Shown here in pieces: positions 25,955 through 34,026 of a stretch of DNA of 64,000 nucleotides. Each line of letters opens with the position of its first letter. Position 1 is the stretch's first letter. The stretch comes from Aliidiomarina sanyensis. GTDB lineage: Bacteria; Pseudomonadota; Gammaproteobacteria; Enterobacterales; Alteromonadaceae. The notes below the pieces were generated by a model. It worked only from the letters and a program-made list of their open reading frames with translations, was not told the DNA's origin and made no database searches. The stretch lies in the NCBI RefSeq assembly GCF_003987175.1, contig NZ_PIPM01000001.1, positions 186,001 to 250,000 on the forward strand. Direction: 5' to 3'. Both the position numbers and the translations under genes were made by a program.

Positions 25955-26317
25955 ATGAGTGAAACGATTTTTACGAAAATTATCAATCGCGAGATTCCAG
26001 CAGACATTGTTTATGAGGATGACCAGGCCCTTGCTTTTAAAGATATTAATCCGCAAGCACCGATTCATCTTCTGATCATCCCCAAACGGCCTATTGCGAC
26101 GGTGAATGCAATTGAGAAGTCAGACCGTGAGTTGGTGGGGCATTTGTATTGGGTTGCTGGGGAAATTGCGCGTCGGGATGGCTTTGCTGAAGATGGGTAT
26201 CGGGTCGTGATGAACTGCAATGATGATGGAGGCCAAACCGTCTATCACATTCATGCACACCTACTTGCGGGCAAGCCACTTGGTTGGCCTCCGTATCAAG
26301 AGCGGCTAAAAAAATAG
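25955..26317 (+). CDS. hinT: HIT-family purine nucleoside phosphoramidase HinT
   Basis: A 120-residue histidine-triad protein with the motif HIHAHLL near the C-terminus and the N-terminal MSETIFTKIINREIPA typical of HinT. It hydrolyses AMP-lysine-type phosphoramidates in the cytoplasm. It follows ggt by 43 bases and may be co-transcribed. The stop codon lies inside the upstream arm of the terminator. Confidence 0.93.
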   Translation: MSETIFTKIINREIPADIVYEDDQALAFKDINPQAPIHLLIIPKRPIATVNAIEKSDRELVGHLYWVAGEIARRDGFAEDGYRVVMNCNDDGGQTVYHIHAHLLAGKPLGWPPYQERLKK

Positions 26318-26337
26318 CGCGGAGCCCGCGCTATTTT
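26311..26337. terminator. Bidirectional terminator between hinT and rlmI
   Basis: AAAATAGCGCGG-AGC-CCGCGCTATTTT is a perfect 12-bp stem with A and T runs outside, between two converging genes. It includes the hinT stop codon. Confidence 0.88.
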
Positions 26338-26375
26338 TGCCAGAACCGATGTTTAGTCTGTTGAGGCGTTCCACC

Positions 26376-27560
26376 TTAGCGCTTTAAGACCAGCCCCTTG
26401 AGATACCACCCCTCAGGGTAATGGACATGCACTGGATGGTCCGGCGCTTGCTGGGTCCGGTCGATGATTTTTAAATCGACTTTAGCATCTAAGCATCCGT
26501 CGGCCACCACTTTTTGAAATAGTTCAGAACTTAGCAATCCAGAACAGGAAAACGTCATAAGAATACCATCTGGATTGAGCAGGGACGCTGCGAGGCGATT
26601 AATATCTTTGTAGCCTCGGCATGCTCGATTTAAGCTGGCTTTTGAATCGACAAATTTTGGTGGATCAAGCACGATGACATCAAAGGTTTCACCTTCTTCC
26701 ACGAAGGTCCGCAACTGCTCAAAGACATCTGCCTGAAGATATTCAATCACGCCCGGGCGAATGGGGTTGAGGCTCTCGTTATGCCGCGCGAGATCGAGTG
26801 CACTCTCCGAAATATCCACGTTCACGACGCGATGAGCCCCGGCAAGGGCTGCATAGATACCAAAGCCACCGGTGTAACTGAAGCAATTCAGGACGGTTTT
26901 GCCTTTAGCATATTGCTGAATCTTGTGACGGGCATCACGTTGATCAAGGTAGTAGCCTGTTTTATGTCCAGTCATGACATCAACGGTTAACTGGACGCCG
27001 TTTTCGTGAATGGTGACAGGTTCCACATGCATGGTGCCACGGCGTGGACCCTGTACTTTTTTAAGGCCTTCCTTGCTACGGACATCTACATCGGAACGTT
27101 CATAGATAAAGGAGCCCGGGAATAATTCCTCGAGCACATCATAAATAGTCTCTTCCCAGTACGCTGCCCCAGCAGAGAGAAGCTGACAGACGAGAATATT
27201 GTCATAGCGGTCAATGGTAATTCCCGGCAGACCATCGGACTCGCCTGCCACCACGCGATACGCATTGGTGTGGGGACACACCTCGGCTTCACGCAGCCGT
27301 TGTGCAGCGATAATACGATCAGCAAAGAACTCACGATTGATATGACGCCCCGGCGTAAAGCTCCAGACGCGAGCGCGAATCTGTGAATGCGGCGAGTACG
27401 CTGCAACCGCGAGCCACTCGCCAGATTCTGTGTAGACATCGACAGTTGCGCCGAGATTGGGCTTTCCTTGGACTTTTGCGATCGCGCCACTAAAGATCCA
27501 GGGGTGGCGGCGCCGTAACGATTTTTCACGGCCCGCTTTAATAATGATTCGATCGCTCAT
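26376..27560 (-). CDS. rlmI: 23S rRNA (cytosine-C5)-methyltransferase RlmI
   Basis: A 394-residue RlmI-type enzyme: N-terminal PUA domain (starting near KSLRRRHPWIFSGAI), then a Rossmann methyltransferase domain with the SAM motif FSYTGGFGIYAA, the VLDPPKF motif and a catalytic-type cysteine in TFSCSG. By homology it methylates C1962 of 23S rRNA. It is 12 bases downstream of the metG stop on the same strand, so it is probably co-transcribed with metG. Confidence 0.92.
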   Translation of the reverse strand: MSDRIIIKAGREKSLRRRHPWIFSGAIAKVQGKPNLGATVDVYTESGEWLAVAAYSPHSQIRARVWSFTPGRHINREFFADRIIAAQRLREAEVCPHTNAYRVVAGESDGLPGITIDRYDNILVCQLLSAGAAYWEETIYDVLEELFPGSFIYERSDVDVRSKEGLKKVQGPRRGTMHVEPVTIHENGVQLTVDVMTGHKTGYYLDQRDARHKIQQYAKGKTVLNCFSYTGGFGIYAALAGAHRVVNVDISESALDLARHNESLNPIRPGVIEYLQADVFEQLRTFVEEGETFDVIVLDPPKFVDSKASLNRACRGYKDINRLAASLLNPDGILMTFSCSGLLSSELFQKVVADGCLDAKVDLKIIDRTQQAPDHPVHVHYPEGWYLKGLVLKR

Positions 27561-27572
27561 GATATTGCTTCC

Positions 27573-29621
27573 TTACATCACCCGTTGGCCCGGCTGTGCG
27601 CCATCGTGTGGATTGAGGATGTAAATCTCTTTTCCGCCAGGACCGGCTGCAAGTACCATTCCTTCTGAGAGCCCAAAGCGCATTTTTCGTGGCTTTAAGT
27701 TGGCAACCATGACCGTCAATTGCCCGATTAACGCTTCTGGCTGATAGGCTGATTTGATTCCAGCGAATACCTGTCGGGTCTCGGAACCAATATCGAGTGT
27801 CAATTTCAAAAGCTTATCCGCACCTTCAACGGGTTCTGCATTGACGATACGCGCCACACGCAAATCAATTTTGGCAAAATCTGAAAATTCAATTTCATCT
27901 GCGATTGGCTCGATGTTTTGTGTCGTCTCCATTGGCGTGTCATTCGCTCCATTAGAAACGGCTGCGGCGGTATTCTGAGACTTCGATGACTCCAACATAG
28001 CGTCAATCTTCTCGGTTGGCACCCGTTGCATGAGGGCCTTGAACTTCTCAATGGGGTGGTCAGTTAACGTGGTCTGCACGGAATCCCAGTGAAACCGGTC
28101 ATTCAGGAAAGTTTGTGCATCATCGGATAATTTAGGAACCACCGGGGTTAGGTAGATCATTAGAATACGGAACAGGTGAATACCCATGGAGCACACGTCG
28201 TGGACTTCATTTTCCTTGCCTTCTTCTTTGGCAAGTTGCCATGGCTCTTTCACGGCTATGTATTCGTTGGCACGATCCGCCAGCTTCATGATTTCCCGCA
28301 TGGCTTTTGAGAACTCGCGTTCTTCATATGCTTTCTTTAGCTCGCTGGCCGCAGCTTGGAAAGATGCCAGCATCTCGGGCTCTGCGATGCGTGGGGATAG
28401 CTTTCCAGAGAACTTCTTGCTGATAAATCCGGCACAACGACTCGCGATATTCACCACTTTGCCCACAAGATCGGCGTTTACCCGTTGTGCAAAGTCTGTC
28501 AGATTGAGATCGAGGTCATCAATGCGCGACGTTAATTTTGCGGCAAAGTAATAACGCAAGTACTCAGGATCTAAGTGATCAAGGTAGGTCCGAGCCATAA
28601 TGAATGTCCCTTTGGACTTGGACATCTTGGTGCCGTTGACGGTAATGAAGCCGTGAGCCCACACGTTGGTAGGCTGACGAAATTGTGCGCCTTTCAACAT
28701 GGCAGGCCAGAACAGACTGTGGAAATAGATGATGTCTTTACCGATGAAGTGATACACCTCGGCGGTACTGTCTTCTTGCCAAAAATCCTCAAACTCCAGA
28801 TCATCTCGTTGCGCGCAGTAGTGCTTGAAACTACTCATGTAGCCAATCGGCGCGTCGAGCCACACGTAAAAATACTTGCCTGGAGCATCGGGTATCTCAA
28901 AGCCAAAGTATGGCTTGTCACGGCTGATATCCCATTGTTGAAGCCCTTGCTCAAACCACTCGTTGAGCTTGTTTGCCATTTCACTCTGGAGTGAGCCAGA
29001 ACGTGTCCACTCTTTGAGCATGCCCTCAAAAGCGGGGAGGTCGAAGAAATAGTGTTCAGACTCGCGTAGTTCTGGAACGGCCCCAGAGACCGCGGAGCGA
29101 GGGTTCTTCAAGTCGGTCGGTGAGTACGTTGCGCCACAGACGTCACAGTTGTCACCATACTGCTCCGTGGCGCCACACTTGGGACAGTCGCCTTTGACAA
29201 ACCGATCGGGCAAGAACATTTCCCGTTCTGGATCGAACAGCTGTTCGATGGTTCGAGTATGGATATATCCATTATCGCGCAGCCGTGTGTAGATGAGGGT
29301 GGCAAGTTCGCGGTTTTCTGGACTATGGGTGGAGTGATAGTTGTCGAAAGACACCCCAAAATCAGCGAAGTCACGTTGGTGTGCCGCATTCATATCGTCG
29401 ATCATTGCTTCAGGGGTAATTCCCAACTGCTGGGCCTTGAGCATGATGGGCGTACCGTGTGCGTCATCTGCACAGACGAAATGACACTCATTACCTTGCA
29501 ATCTTTGGAATCGAACCCAGATATCCGCTTGAATATAGCCCAGCATATGGCCAATGTGGATAGGGCCATTCGCGTAGGGAAGCGCATTCGTAACCAAAAT
29601 ACGACGCTGATTTGCTGTCAT
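27573..29621 (-). CDS. metG: Methionyl-tRNA synthetase
   Basis: A 682-residue class I synthetase. HIGH (22-25) and KMSKSKG (about 330) bind ATP, and the zinc knuckle has two Cys pairs, CPKC and CDVC. A linker is followed by the C-terminal EMAP-type tRNA-binding/dimerisation domain ([12 protein letters not shown] onwards). The ATG at 29621 is preferred over a TTG four codons upstream because GAGAG lies in front of it and homologues begin here. It diverges from mrp/apbC, as in many gammaproteobacteria. Confidence 0.95.
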   Translation of the reverse strand: MTANQRRILVTNALPYANGPIHIGHMLGYIQADIWVRFQRLQGNECHFVCADDAHGTPIMLKAQQLGITPEAMIDDMNAAHQRDFADFGVSFDNYHSTHSPENRELATLIYTRLRDNGYIHTRTIEQLFDPEREMFLPDRFVKGDCPKCGATEQYGDNCDVCGATYSPTDLKNPRSAVSGAVPELRESEHYFFDLPAFEGMLKEWTRSGSLQSEMANKLNEWFEQGLQQWDISRDKPYFGFEIPDAPGKYFYVWLDAPIGYMSSFKHYCAQRDDLEFEDFWQEDSTAEVYHFIGKDIIYFHSLFWPAMLKGAQFRQPTNVWAHGFITVNGTKMSKSKGTFIMARTYLDHLDPEYLRYYFAAKLTSRIDDLDLNLTDFAQRVNADLVGKVVNIASRCAGFISKKFSGKLSPRIAEPEMLASFQAAASELKKAYEEREFSKAMREIMKLADRANEYIAVKEPWQLAKEEGKENEVHDVCSMGIHLFRILMIYLTPVVPKLSDDAQTFLNDRFHWDSVQTTLTDHPIEKFKALMQRVPTEKIDAMLESSKSQNTAAAVSNGANDTPMETTQNIEPIADEIEFSDFAKIDLRVARIVNAEPVEGADKLLKLTLDIGSETRQVFAGIKSAYQPEALIGQLTVMVANLKPRKMRFGLSEGMVLAAGPGGKEIYILNPHDGAQPGQRVM

Positions 29622-29795
29622 AGATACTCTCAAAATATTGCTGTGGCATTCGCTCCGTTGGAGCGTGCGCGTGTGGATCTGAAACGATCGCCATAGTAAC
29701 GGAAAATATCCGGCTTTTCATCCGTTAAACATAGCGATCCCATGCCAAAAACCGTAATATTTCGATGCGTTTCGTTGAGTTTGCAAGGAGGGACT

Positions 29796-30893
29796 GTGTC
29801 TGCTGAATTGCTTCACTATTGTCAAAGTTTGCGCAGTGATGTTTTTCCCGAGGGTTTACAGCCAGATTGGCTGCAAATTCGCGGGCCTGTGATTCACGTG
29901 CAGTTGCCGTTCCCTGCGGCTCCTGCGTTGCGGGCTTTGGTAAAACGCGATCGGATGTTGAGTGCCTACCAGTGGGATATCAAGCACAACGTTGTCCCGC
30001 TTCCTATAGAGCGCAGGCCTGATCTTCAAGGGGCCGAAGCGAAGCCGCTTCAACGGGGTGTGAAAAATGTGATCGCCATCGCTTCGGGCAAAGGAGGCGT
30101 TGGAAAGTCAGCCGTAACGCTTGGCCTGGCCAATGCCTTGAGCCAACTAGGGGCGCGGGTTGGTATTTTGGATGGGGATATCTACGGCCCTAGTTTACCC
30201 ACCATGCTGGGGAATGTAGACAGCAAACTCACGTTTACACCGAATCGAAAAATGCTCCCTGTCCGAAGCTTTGGCTTAGAGGGGAATTCGCTCGGTTATT
30301 TGTCTGACCCCGATGACGCCACCATTTGGCGGGGCCCCATGGCGAGCCGAGCGCTCGAGCAGCTGTTTTTTGATACGCAATGGTCAGATTTGGATTATCT
30401 TTTCATTGATATGCCACCGGGAACCGGTGATCTTCAGCTCACATTAGCGCAGAAACTTCCGGTGACGGCCGCCGTCGTGGTGACGACACCGCAAAATATT
30501 GCGCTTGCCGATGCCCAAAAAGGTATTCGTATGTTTCGAAAAGTCGGCGTCCCCGTGATCGGAATTATCGAGAATATGAGTCATTATGCCTGCTCGGCGT
30601 GTGGTCATGAGGAGGCTATCTTTGGCGAAGGTGGAGGAGTGTTCCTTGGGGACCAACATAGCGTGCCCGTGCTTGGTCACTGGCCATTGCACGTTGGATT
30701 GCGCCGAGCACTCGATAACGGACAGGACCTGAATCGTGTTCTTGATGGCGACTCGATCCTGACCACGCAACAGGATACCGCGCAGCTTTTAGTTGCGAAT
30801 CTCTGGTCGCTTTTGCATGATGAGATAACACCGCTTGTGAGCAGTCAACCATCGCAAGCGAAACACGCCAACAGCAAGCCTTCAAAAGAATAG
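29796..30893 (+). CDS. apbC: Fe-S cluster carrier ATPase Mrp/ApbC
   Basis: A 365-residue P-loop protein of the Mrp/Nbp35 family: a degenerate MIP18-like N-terminus (about 1-65), then GKGGVGKS (98-105) and a CSAC pair (YACSACGHEE) that binds the shared cluster at the dimer interface. It delivers Fe-S clusters to apoproteins. The start is GTG at 29796 because AAGGAGGG stands 4 bases ahead. An in-frame ATG at 29742 has no ribosome site and would add 18 atypical residues. It diverges from metG and is followed 9 bases later by dcd. Confidence 0.9.
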   Translation: MSAELLHYCQSLRSDVFPEGLQPDWLQIRGPVIHVQLPFPAAPALRALVKRDRMLSAYQWDIKHNVVPLPIERRPDLQGAEAKPLQRGVKNVIAIASGKGGVGKSAVTLGLANALSQLGARVGILDGDIYGPSLPTMLGNVDSKLTFTPNRKMLPVRSFGLEGNSLGYLSDPDDATIWRGPMASRALEQLFFDTQWSDLDYLFIDMPPGTGDLQLTLAQKLPVTAAVVVTTPQNIALADAQKGIRMFRKVGVPVIGIIENMSHYACSACGHEEAIFGEGGGVFLGDQHSVPVLGHWPLHVGLRRALDNGQDLNRVLDGDSILTTQQDTAQLLVANLWSLLHDEITPLVSSQPSQAKHANSKPSKE

Positions 30894-30902
30894 GATCATC
30901 AC

Positions 30903-31484
30903 ATGCGTTTGACGGATGAACAGATTGAAGAATATTTGCGTGCAGGCCGCATTGGAATCGATCCTGCACCTAACCCGAAAGACATTAGTGGGGTAACTGT
31001 TGATATTCATTTAGGAGACAGTTTTCGCGTGTTGCAAGATCACGCCGCGCCCTTTATCGATATCAGTGGGAGTCGGGAAGATATCGATGCGGCTATCGCA
31101 CGGGTTATGAGCGAAGAAATACTTATTCGTGATGGGGATGCATTCTTTATTCATCCCGGTGAGTTTGCGTTGGCTGTAACCCATGAATCAGTCACCCTGC
31201 CTGCGGACGTGGTAGGCTGGCTTGATGGTCGATCGTCATTGGCACGGCTAGGGCTGATGGTACATGTGACTGCACACCGAATTGATCCGGGTTGGTCCGG
31301 ACAGATTGTGTTGGAGTTTTTTAACAGCGGCAAACTCCCATTGGCATTGAGACCGCTGATGAAAATTGGAGCGCTGAGCTTTGAAACGCTCAGCCAACCC
31401 TGCGCTCGGCCATACAGTCGACGTGCGGATGCCAAGTATAAAGATCAGCGTGGGGCGGTTGCGAGTCGTATAAGCAACGATTAA
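30903..31484 (+). CDS. dcd: dCTP deaminase
   Basis: A 193-residue dCTP deaminase, making dUTP for thymidylate synthesis. Arg115 in GRSSLARLG and Glu138 in GQIVLEF are at the catalytic positions known for E. coli Dcd, and length is identical to that protein. It follows apbC by 9 bases and ends at a terminator. Confidence 0.95.
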   Translation: MRLTDEQIEEYLRAGRIGIDPAPNPKDISGVTVDIHLGDSFRVLQDHAAPFIDISGSREDIDAAIARVMSEEILIRDGDAFFIHPGEFALAVTHESVTLPADVVGWLDGRSSLARLGLMVHVTAHRIDPGWSGQIVLEFFNSGKLPLALRPLMKIGALSFETLSQPCARPYSRRADAKYKDQRGAVASRISND

Positions 31485-31505
31485 AGCGCAATAAGTACAA
31501 AGAGG

Positions 31506-31530
31506 AAAGGGCGCATGGCGCCCTTTTCTA
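31506..31530 (+). terminator. Terminator after dcd
   Basis: AAAGGGCGC-ATG-GCGCCCTTT is a perfect 9-bp stem followed by TTCT. It may also serve the small gene on the other strand. Confidence 0.78.
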
Positions 31531-31558
31531 ATGATTAAGCTTGTGACATCACATGACG

Positions 31559-31726
31559 TTACACGGGAGGTGGTCGACGGCCGGTAATAAAGAAAATCAC
31601 GGCAAGGATAAGACCGACTACAAATAGGATCCATGCGATATTTGTTGCAACACCTGCAATCCCTGACATGCCAAAAATCCCCGCGATAATTGCAACAATT
31701 AGAAAAACGAGTGCCCATGAAAACAT
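31559..31726 (-). CDS. Small DUF1328 (YtjA-type) membrane protein
   Basis: A 55-residue protein beginning [19 protein letters not shown] and ending ITGRRPPPV, with two hydrophobic helices. It fits the DUF1328/YtjA family of tiny inner-membrane proteins, often induced under stress in gammaproteobacteria. The ATG at 31726 has AAAGGA 9 bases upstream. It stands alone between dcd and a peptidase gene. Function unknown. Confidence 0.85.
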   Translation of the reverse strand: MFSWALVFLIVAIIAGIFGMSGIAGVATNIAWILFVVGLILAVIFFITGRRPPPV

Positions 31727-31833
31727 AATAACGTTCCTTTGGTTGTGTTGAACTCTGTTTTTTCTTCCTCACGCAAAGCAGATTAACGAGCCTGCGTGTT
31801 CCATGTCTATCAATACAAAGTTTAGTAAATCAC

Positions 31834-31853
31834 CGAAAATTCGCCAATTTTCG
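31834..31853. repeat. Perfect inverted repeat in an intergenic region
   Basis: CGAAAATT-CGCC-AATTTTCG, an 8-bp stem with a 4-base loop, about 110 bases upstream of the DUF1328 start and 90 bases after the stop of the S9 peptidase gene. It could be an operator or an RNA hairpin. The rest of 31727-31890 shows no gene. Confidence 0.4.
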
Positions 31854-31891
31854 ATGTCAATGAAACGTAAAGTAGCCCGTTGTGCGCAAAA

Positions 31892-31917
31892 AAAGCCAGC
31901 CCTTCGAGGCTGGCTTT
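31892..31917 (-). terminator. Terminator of the second S9 peptidase gene
   Basis: AAAGCCAGCC-CTTCGA-GGCTGGCTTT, a 10-bp stem closing a UUCG-type loop. On the minus strand it is followed by a run of seven T. It lies 26 bases after the stop. Confidence 0.85.
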
Positions 31918-31942
31918 GCATCAGGTGTTGGATACGAACGGT

Positions 31943-33994
31943 TTAGTCACCGTTGATTGCGGGGTTGTGTCTGTCAAACCAATCGACAATCCGATTGAGC
32001 CGCTCTACAAGGTTAATCGGACGGCCGTTTCGGCTCAGGCCATGGCCTTCTCCGTGAAAAATGACCATTTCAACAGGGACGTTGTTTGCCTTTAAAGCGT
32101 AAAACCATTCTTCACCTTGACCAATCGGAGTAATGTGGTCATCGGTGCTGTGAATAATTAGGGTTGGGGCCGTGACCTGATCCGCATACTTGAGAGGTGA
32201 CCGACCCCAGTAGTAATCGTAATTTTCCCAAATCGTCCCACCAAACTCGGTGATCATGGAGAGAGGAGGGAATGCCTGGGTGCCGGCTTCGGAGATCCAG
32301 TTGCTGACACTACGCTGCGTTACAGCCGCCCGGAAACGGTCAGTCTGCGTTGTGATCCAGTTGGTGAGGAATCCACCGTGACTGCCACCAGTTACATATA
32401 AACGATCGGTATCGATCCAGATATGTGTATCGAGTACGGCATCGACGGCAACCATATTATCTCTAAAATCTGCGCCACCGTAATCGAGGCGAACTTGATC
32501 AGCGAAATCATGGCCATAGCCCGAGCTTCCACGATAGTTCACGAATGCAACGGCATAACCCCGGGCGCGCATCAGTTGTTTTTCAGGGAACCATTGGTGC
32601 CCCCACATGCCGCCTGGACCACCCTTGATGTTCAAAATTAACGGATAAACGTCGCCGTCTTGCCAACCTTTGGGGCGCAAGAAAAATACGTCGAGGACAT
32701 CACCGCGCTCGTTTTCAGCGCTGATCACTTCGTACCGTGCAAGGTCCAGCTCGGCGACTAAAGCATCATTAAACTGAGTGATGATATTGGCGGAAGCTTC
32801 TGCATCGGCCGCTGTCACGACGCGTGGTGCAGTGACCTCGTTTTCTTCAACCCACGCAACGTTCGAGGCATTTTTGGCCATCACGAGGTCACTCATGGAA
32901 TCACCGACACCGCGAACGCGCTGGTAGCCTGAACCGTCGAGGGCGAGGCGGAACAACGGGCGACTGCCCCGATCATCCGCAATAAACCACAGGGCACCCT
33001 GATGATAGGTCAGTTCGCTTGGACTGTGGTCCATCTCTGCACTCAGAATCCTCGTTTCGTTTTGTGCCTGATCAAACAGTTTGACGTTCGGTGCGGCGTA
33101 TTGCTCGGCGCGATACACAAATGCGAGCTGATCATCGGTAATCCAAATGGGATTGCCAGCCCAGCCTTCGGGAGCCGGAACCGTTGTCTCATCGTCACCG
33201 CATCGGATATAAATCCGGCTATTAAAATAACCCTCATGCGCGAGTTCATGACGATTGCTTTGGTACGCAACGCAATCGCCAGACGGGGAATACTGTGCGC
33301 CGTTTTCGTGCCAGTCCGTATCGCCTGTGATCGATGTCAACTCATGACTCGTCAGAGAATAGTGCCAAAGACCACTGCGCGCTTCGTTAAGATAGCCTCC
33401 TTGCCGTTTGTACACTGCTTCAGTAATCACACTGATGTTCGGCTGGGGGCCTTTATCTTCAGCTTTCTGACGTGGATCGTCGACATCAGGTTTCACTCGA
33501 ATATTTAACAGGAGTTCGCTTCCATCTGGGTGCCATTGGACATCGCTGATGCTTCCTTGCTCGAGTTTAAGAACTTGCGCAGCCTCACCGCCCGCCATGG
33601 CGATACGATACAACGCAGTTCCATTATCTCGGCCCGAGAGGAAGATGAGATATCGACCATCAGGGGAGAAACGCGGCGCGAAATCCTGTTCATGTCGAGT
33701 AAATTGGAAGGGTTCATCCGTTCCGCGTTGCAGCCAGAGCGTTTGTTTGCGGCCAGTCCGTTCTTGATTCGTGGTCGTTTTCACGAATGCTAGGTGCTCC
33801 CCATTAGGAGACAGCGCCAGGTCACCGAGAAAAACCATCTGATAGTAATCTTCGGCCACGATCGCTCGTTGGTTATTCTCCGTTGCCTGAACATGAATAG
33901 CGCCTAATGCGCCTGATCCCATGAGGACGGCAAGCGCAATATGTTTGGTCGCTCGCCACGACTTCGTTGTTTCTGAAAAACACTCTTTTTTCAT
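31943..33994 (-). CDS. Exported S9-family (acylaminoacyl-peptidase-like) peptidase
   Basis: A 683-residue protein with a signal sequence (about 17-37, ending near HVQA), WD40/PD40-type beta-propeller repeats (LSPNGEHLAF, FSPDGRYLIFLSG, WHPDGSELLL) and a C-terminal hydrolase domain. Triad candidates are Ser538 in GGSHGGF, Asp in HSTDDHITP and His in GEGHGLS. This is the acylaminoacyl-peptidase/prolyl-oligopeptidase type, distinct from the protein at 18915-21413. It has its own terminator and follows the M14 peptidase gene on the same strand after 32 bases. Confidence 0.88.
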   Translation of the reverse strand: MKKECFSETTKSWRATKHIALAVLMGSGALGAIHVQATENNQRAIVAEDYYQMVFLGDLALSPNGEHLAFVKTTTNQERTGRKQTLWLQRGTDEPFQFTRHEQDFAPRFSPDGRYLIFLSGRDNGTALYRIAMAGGEAAQVLKLEQGSISDVQWHPDGSELLLNIRVKPDVDDPRQKAEDKGPQPNISVITEAVYKRQGGYLNEARSGLWHYSLTSHELTSITGDTDWHENGAQYSPSGDCVAYQSNRHELAHEGYFNSRIYIRCGDDETTVPAPEGWAGNPIWITDDQLAFVYRAEQYAAPNVKLFDQAQNETRILSAEMDHSPSELTYHQGALWFIADDRGSRPLFRLALDGSGYQRVRGVGDSMSDLVMAKNASNVAWVEENEVTAPRVVTAADAEASANIITQFNDALVAELDLARYEVISAENERGDVLDVFFLRPKGWQDGDVYPLILNIKGGPGGMWGHQWFPEKQLMRARGYAVAFVNYRGSSGYGHDFADQVRLDYGGADFRDNMVAVDAVLDTHIWIDTDRLYVTGGSHGGFLTNWITTQTDRFRAAVTQRSVSNWISEAGTQAFPPLSMITEFGGTIWENYDYYWGRSPLKYADQVTAPTLIIHSTDDHITPIGQGEEWFYALKANNVPVEMVIFHGEGHGLSRNGRPINLVERLNRIVDWFDRHNPAINGD

Positions 33995-34026
33995 TTTTTT
34001 ATTGCATCCTGAATCACAGAGGTTTG

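Noticed and set aside
31248-31772. 174-codon minus-strand open frame across dcd and the DUF1328 gene
   Set aside because: Covers two well-supported genes; composition is random-looking and the true small gene is in another frame.
33002-33508. 168-codon plus-strand open frame inside the second S9 peptidase gene
   Set aside because: Antisense shadow with biased composition and no ribosome site.
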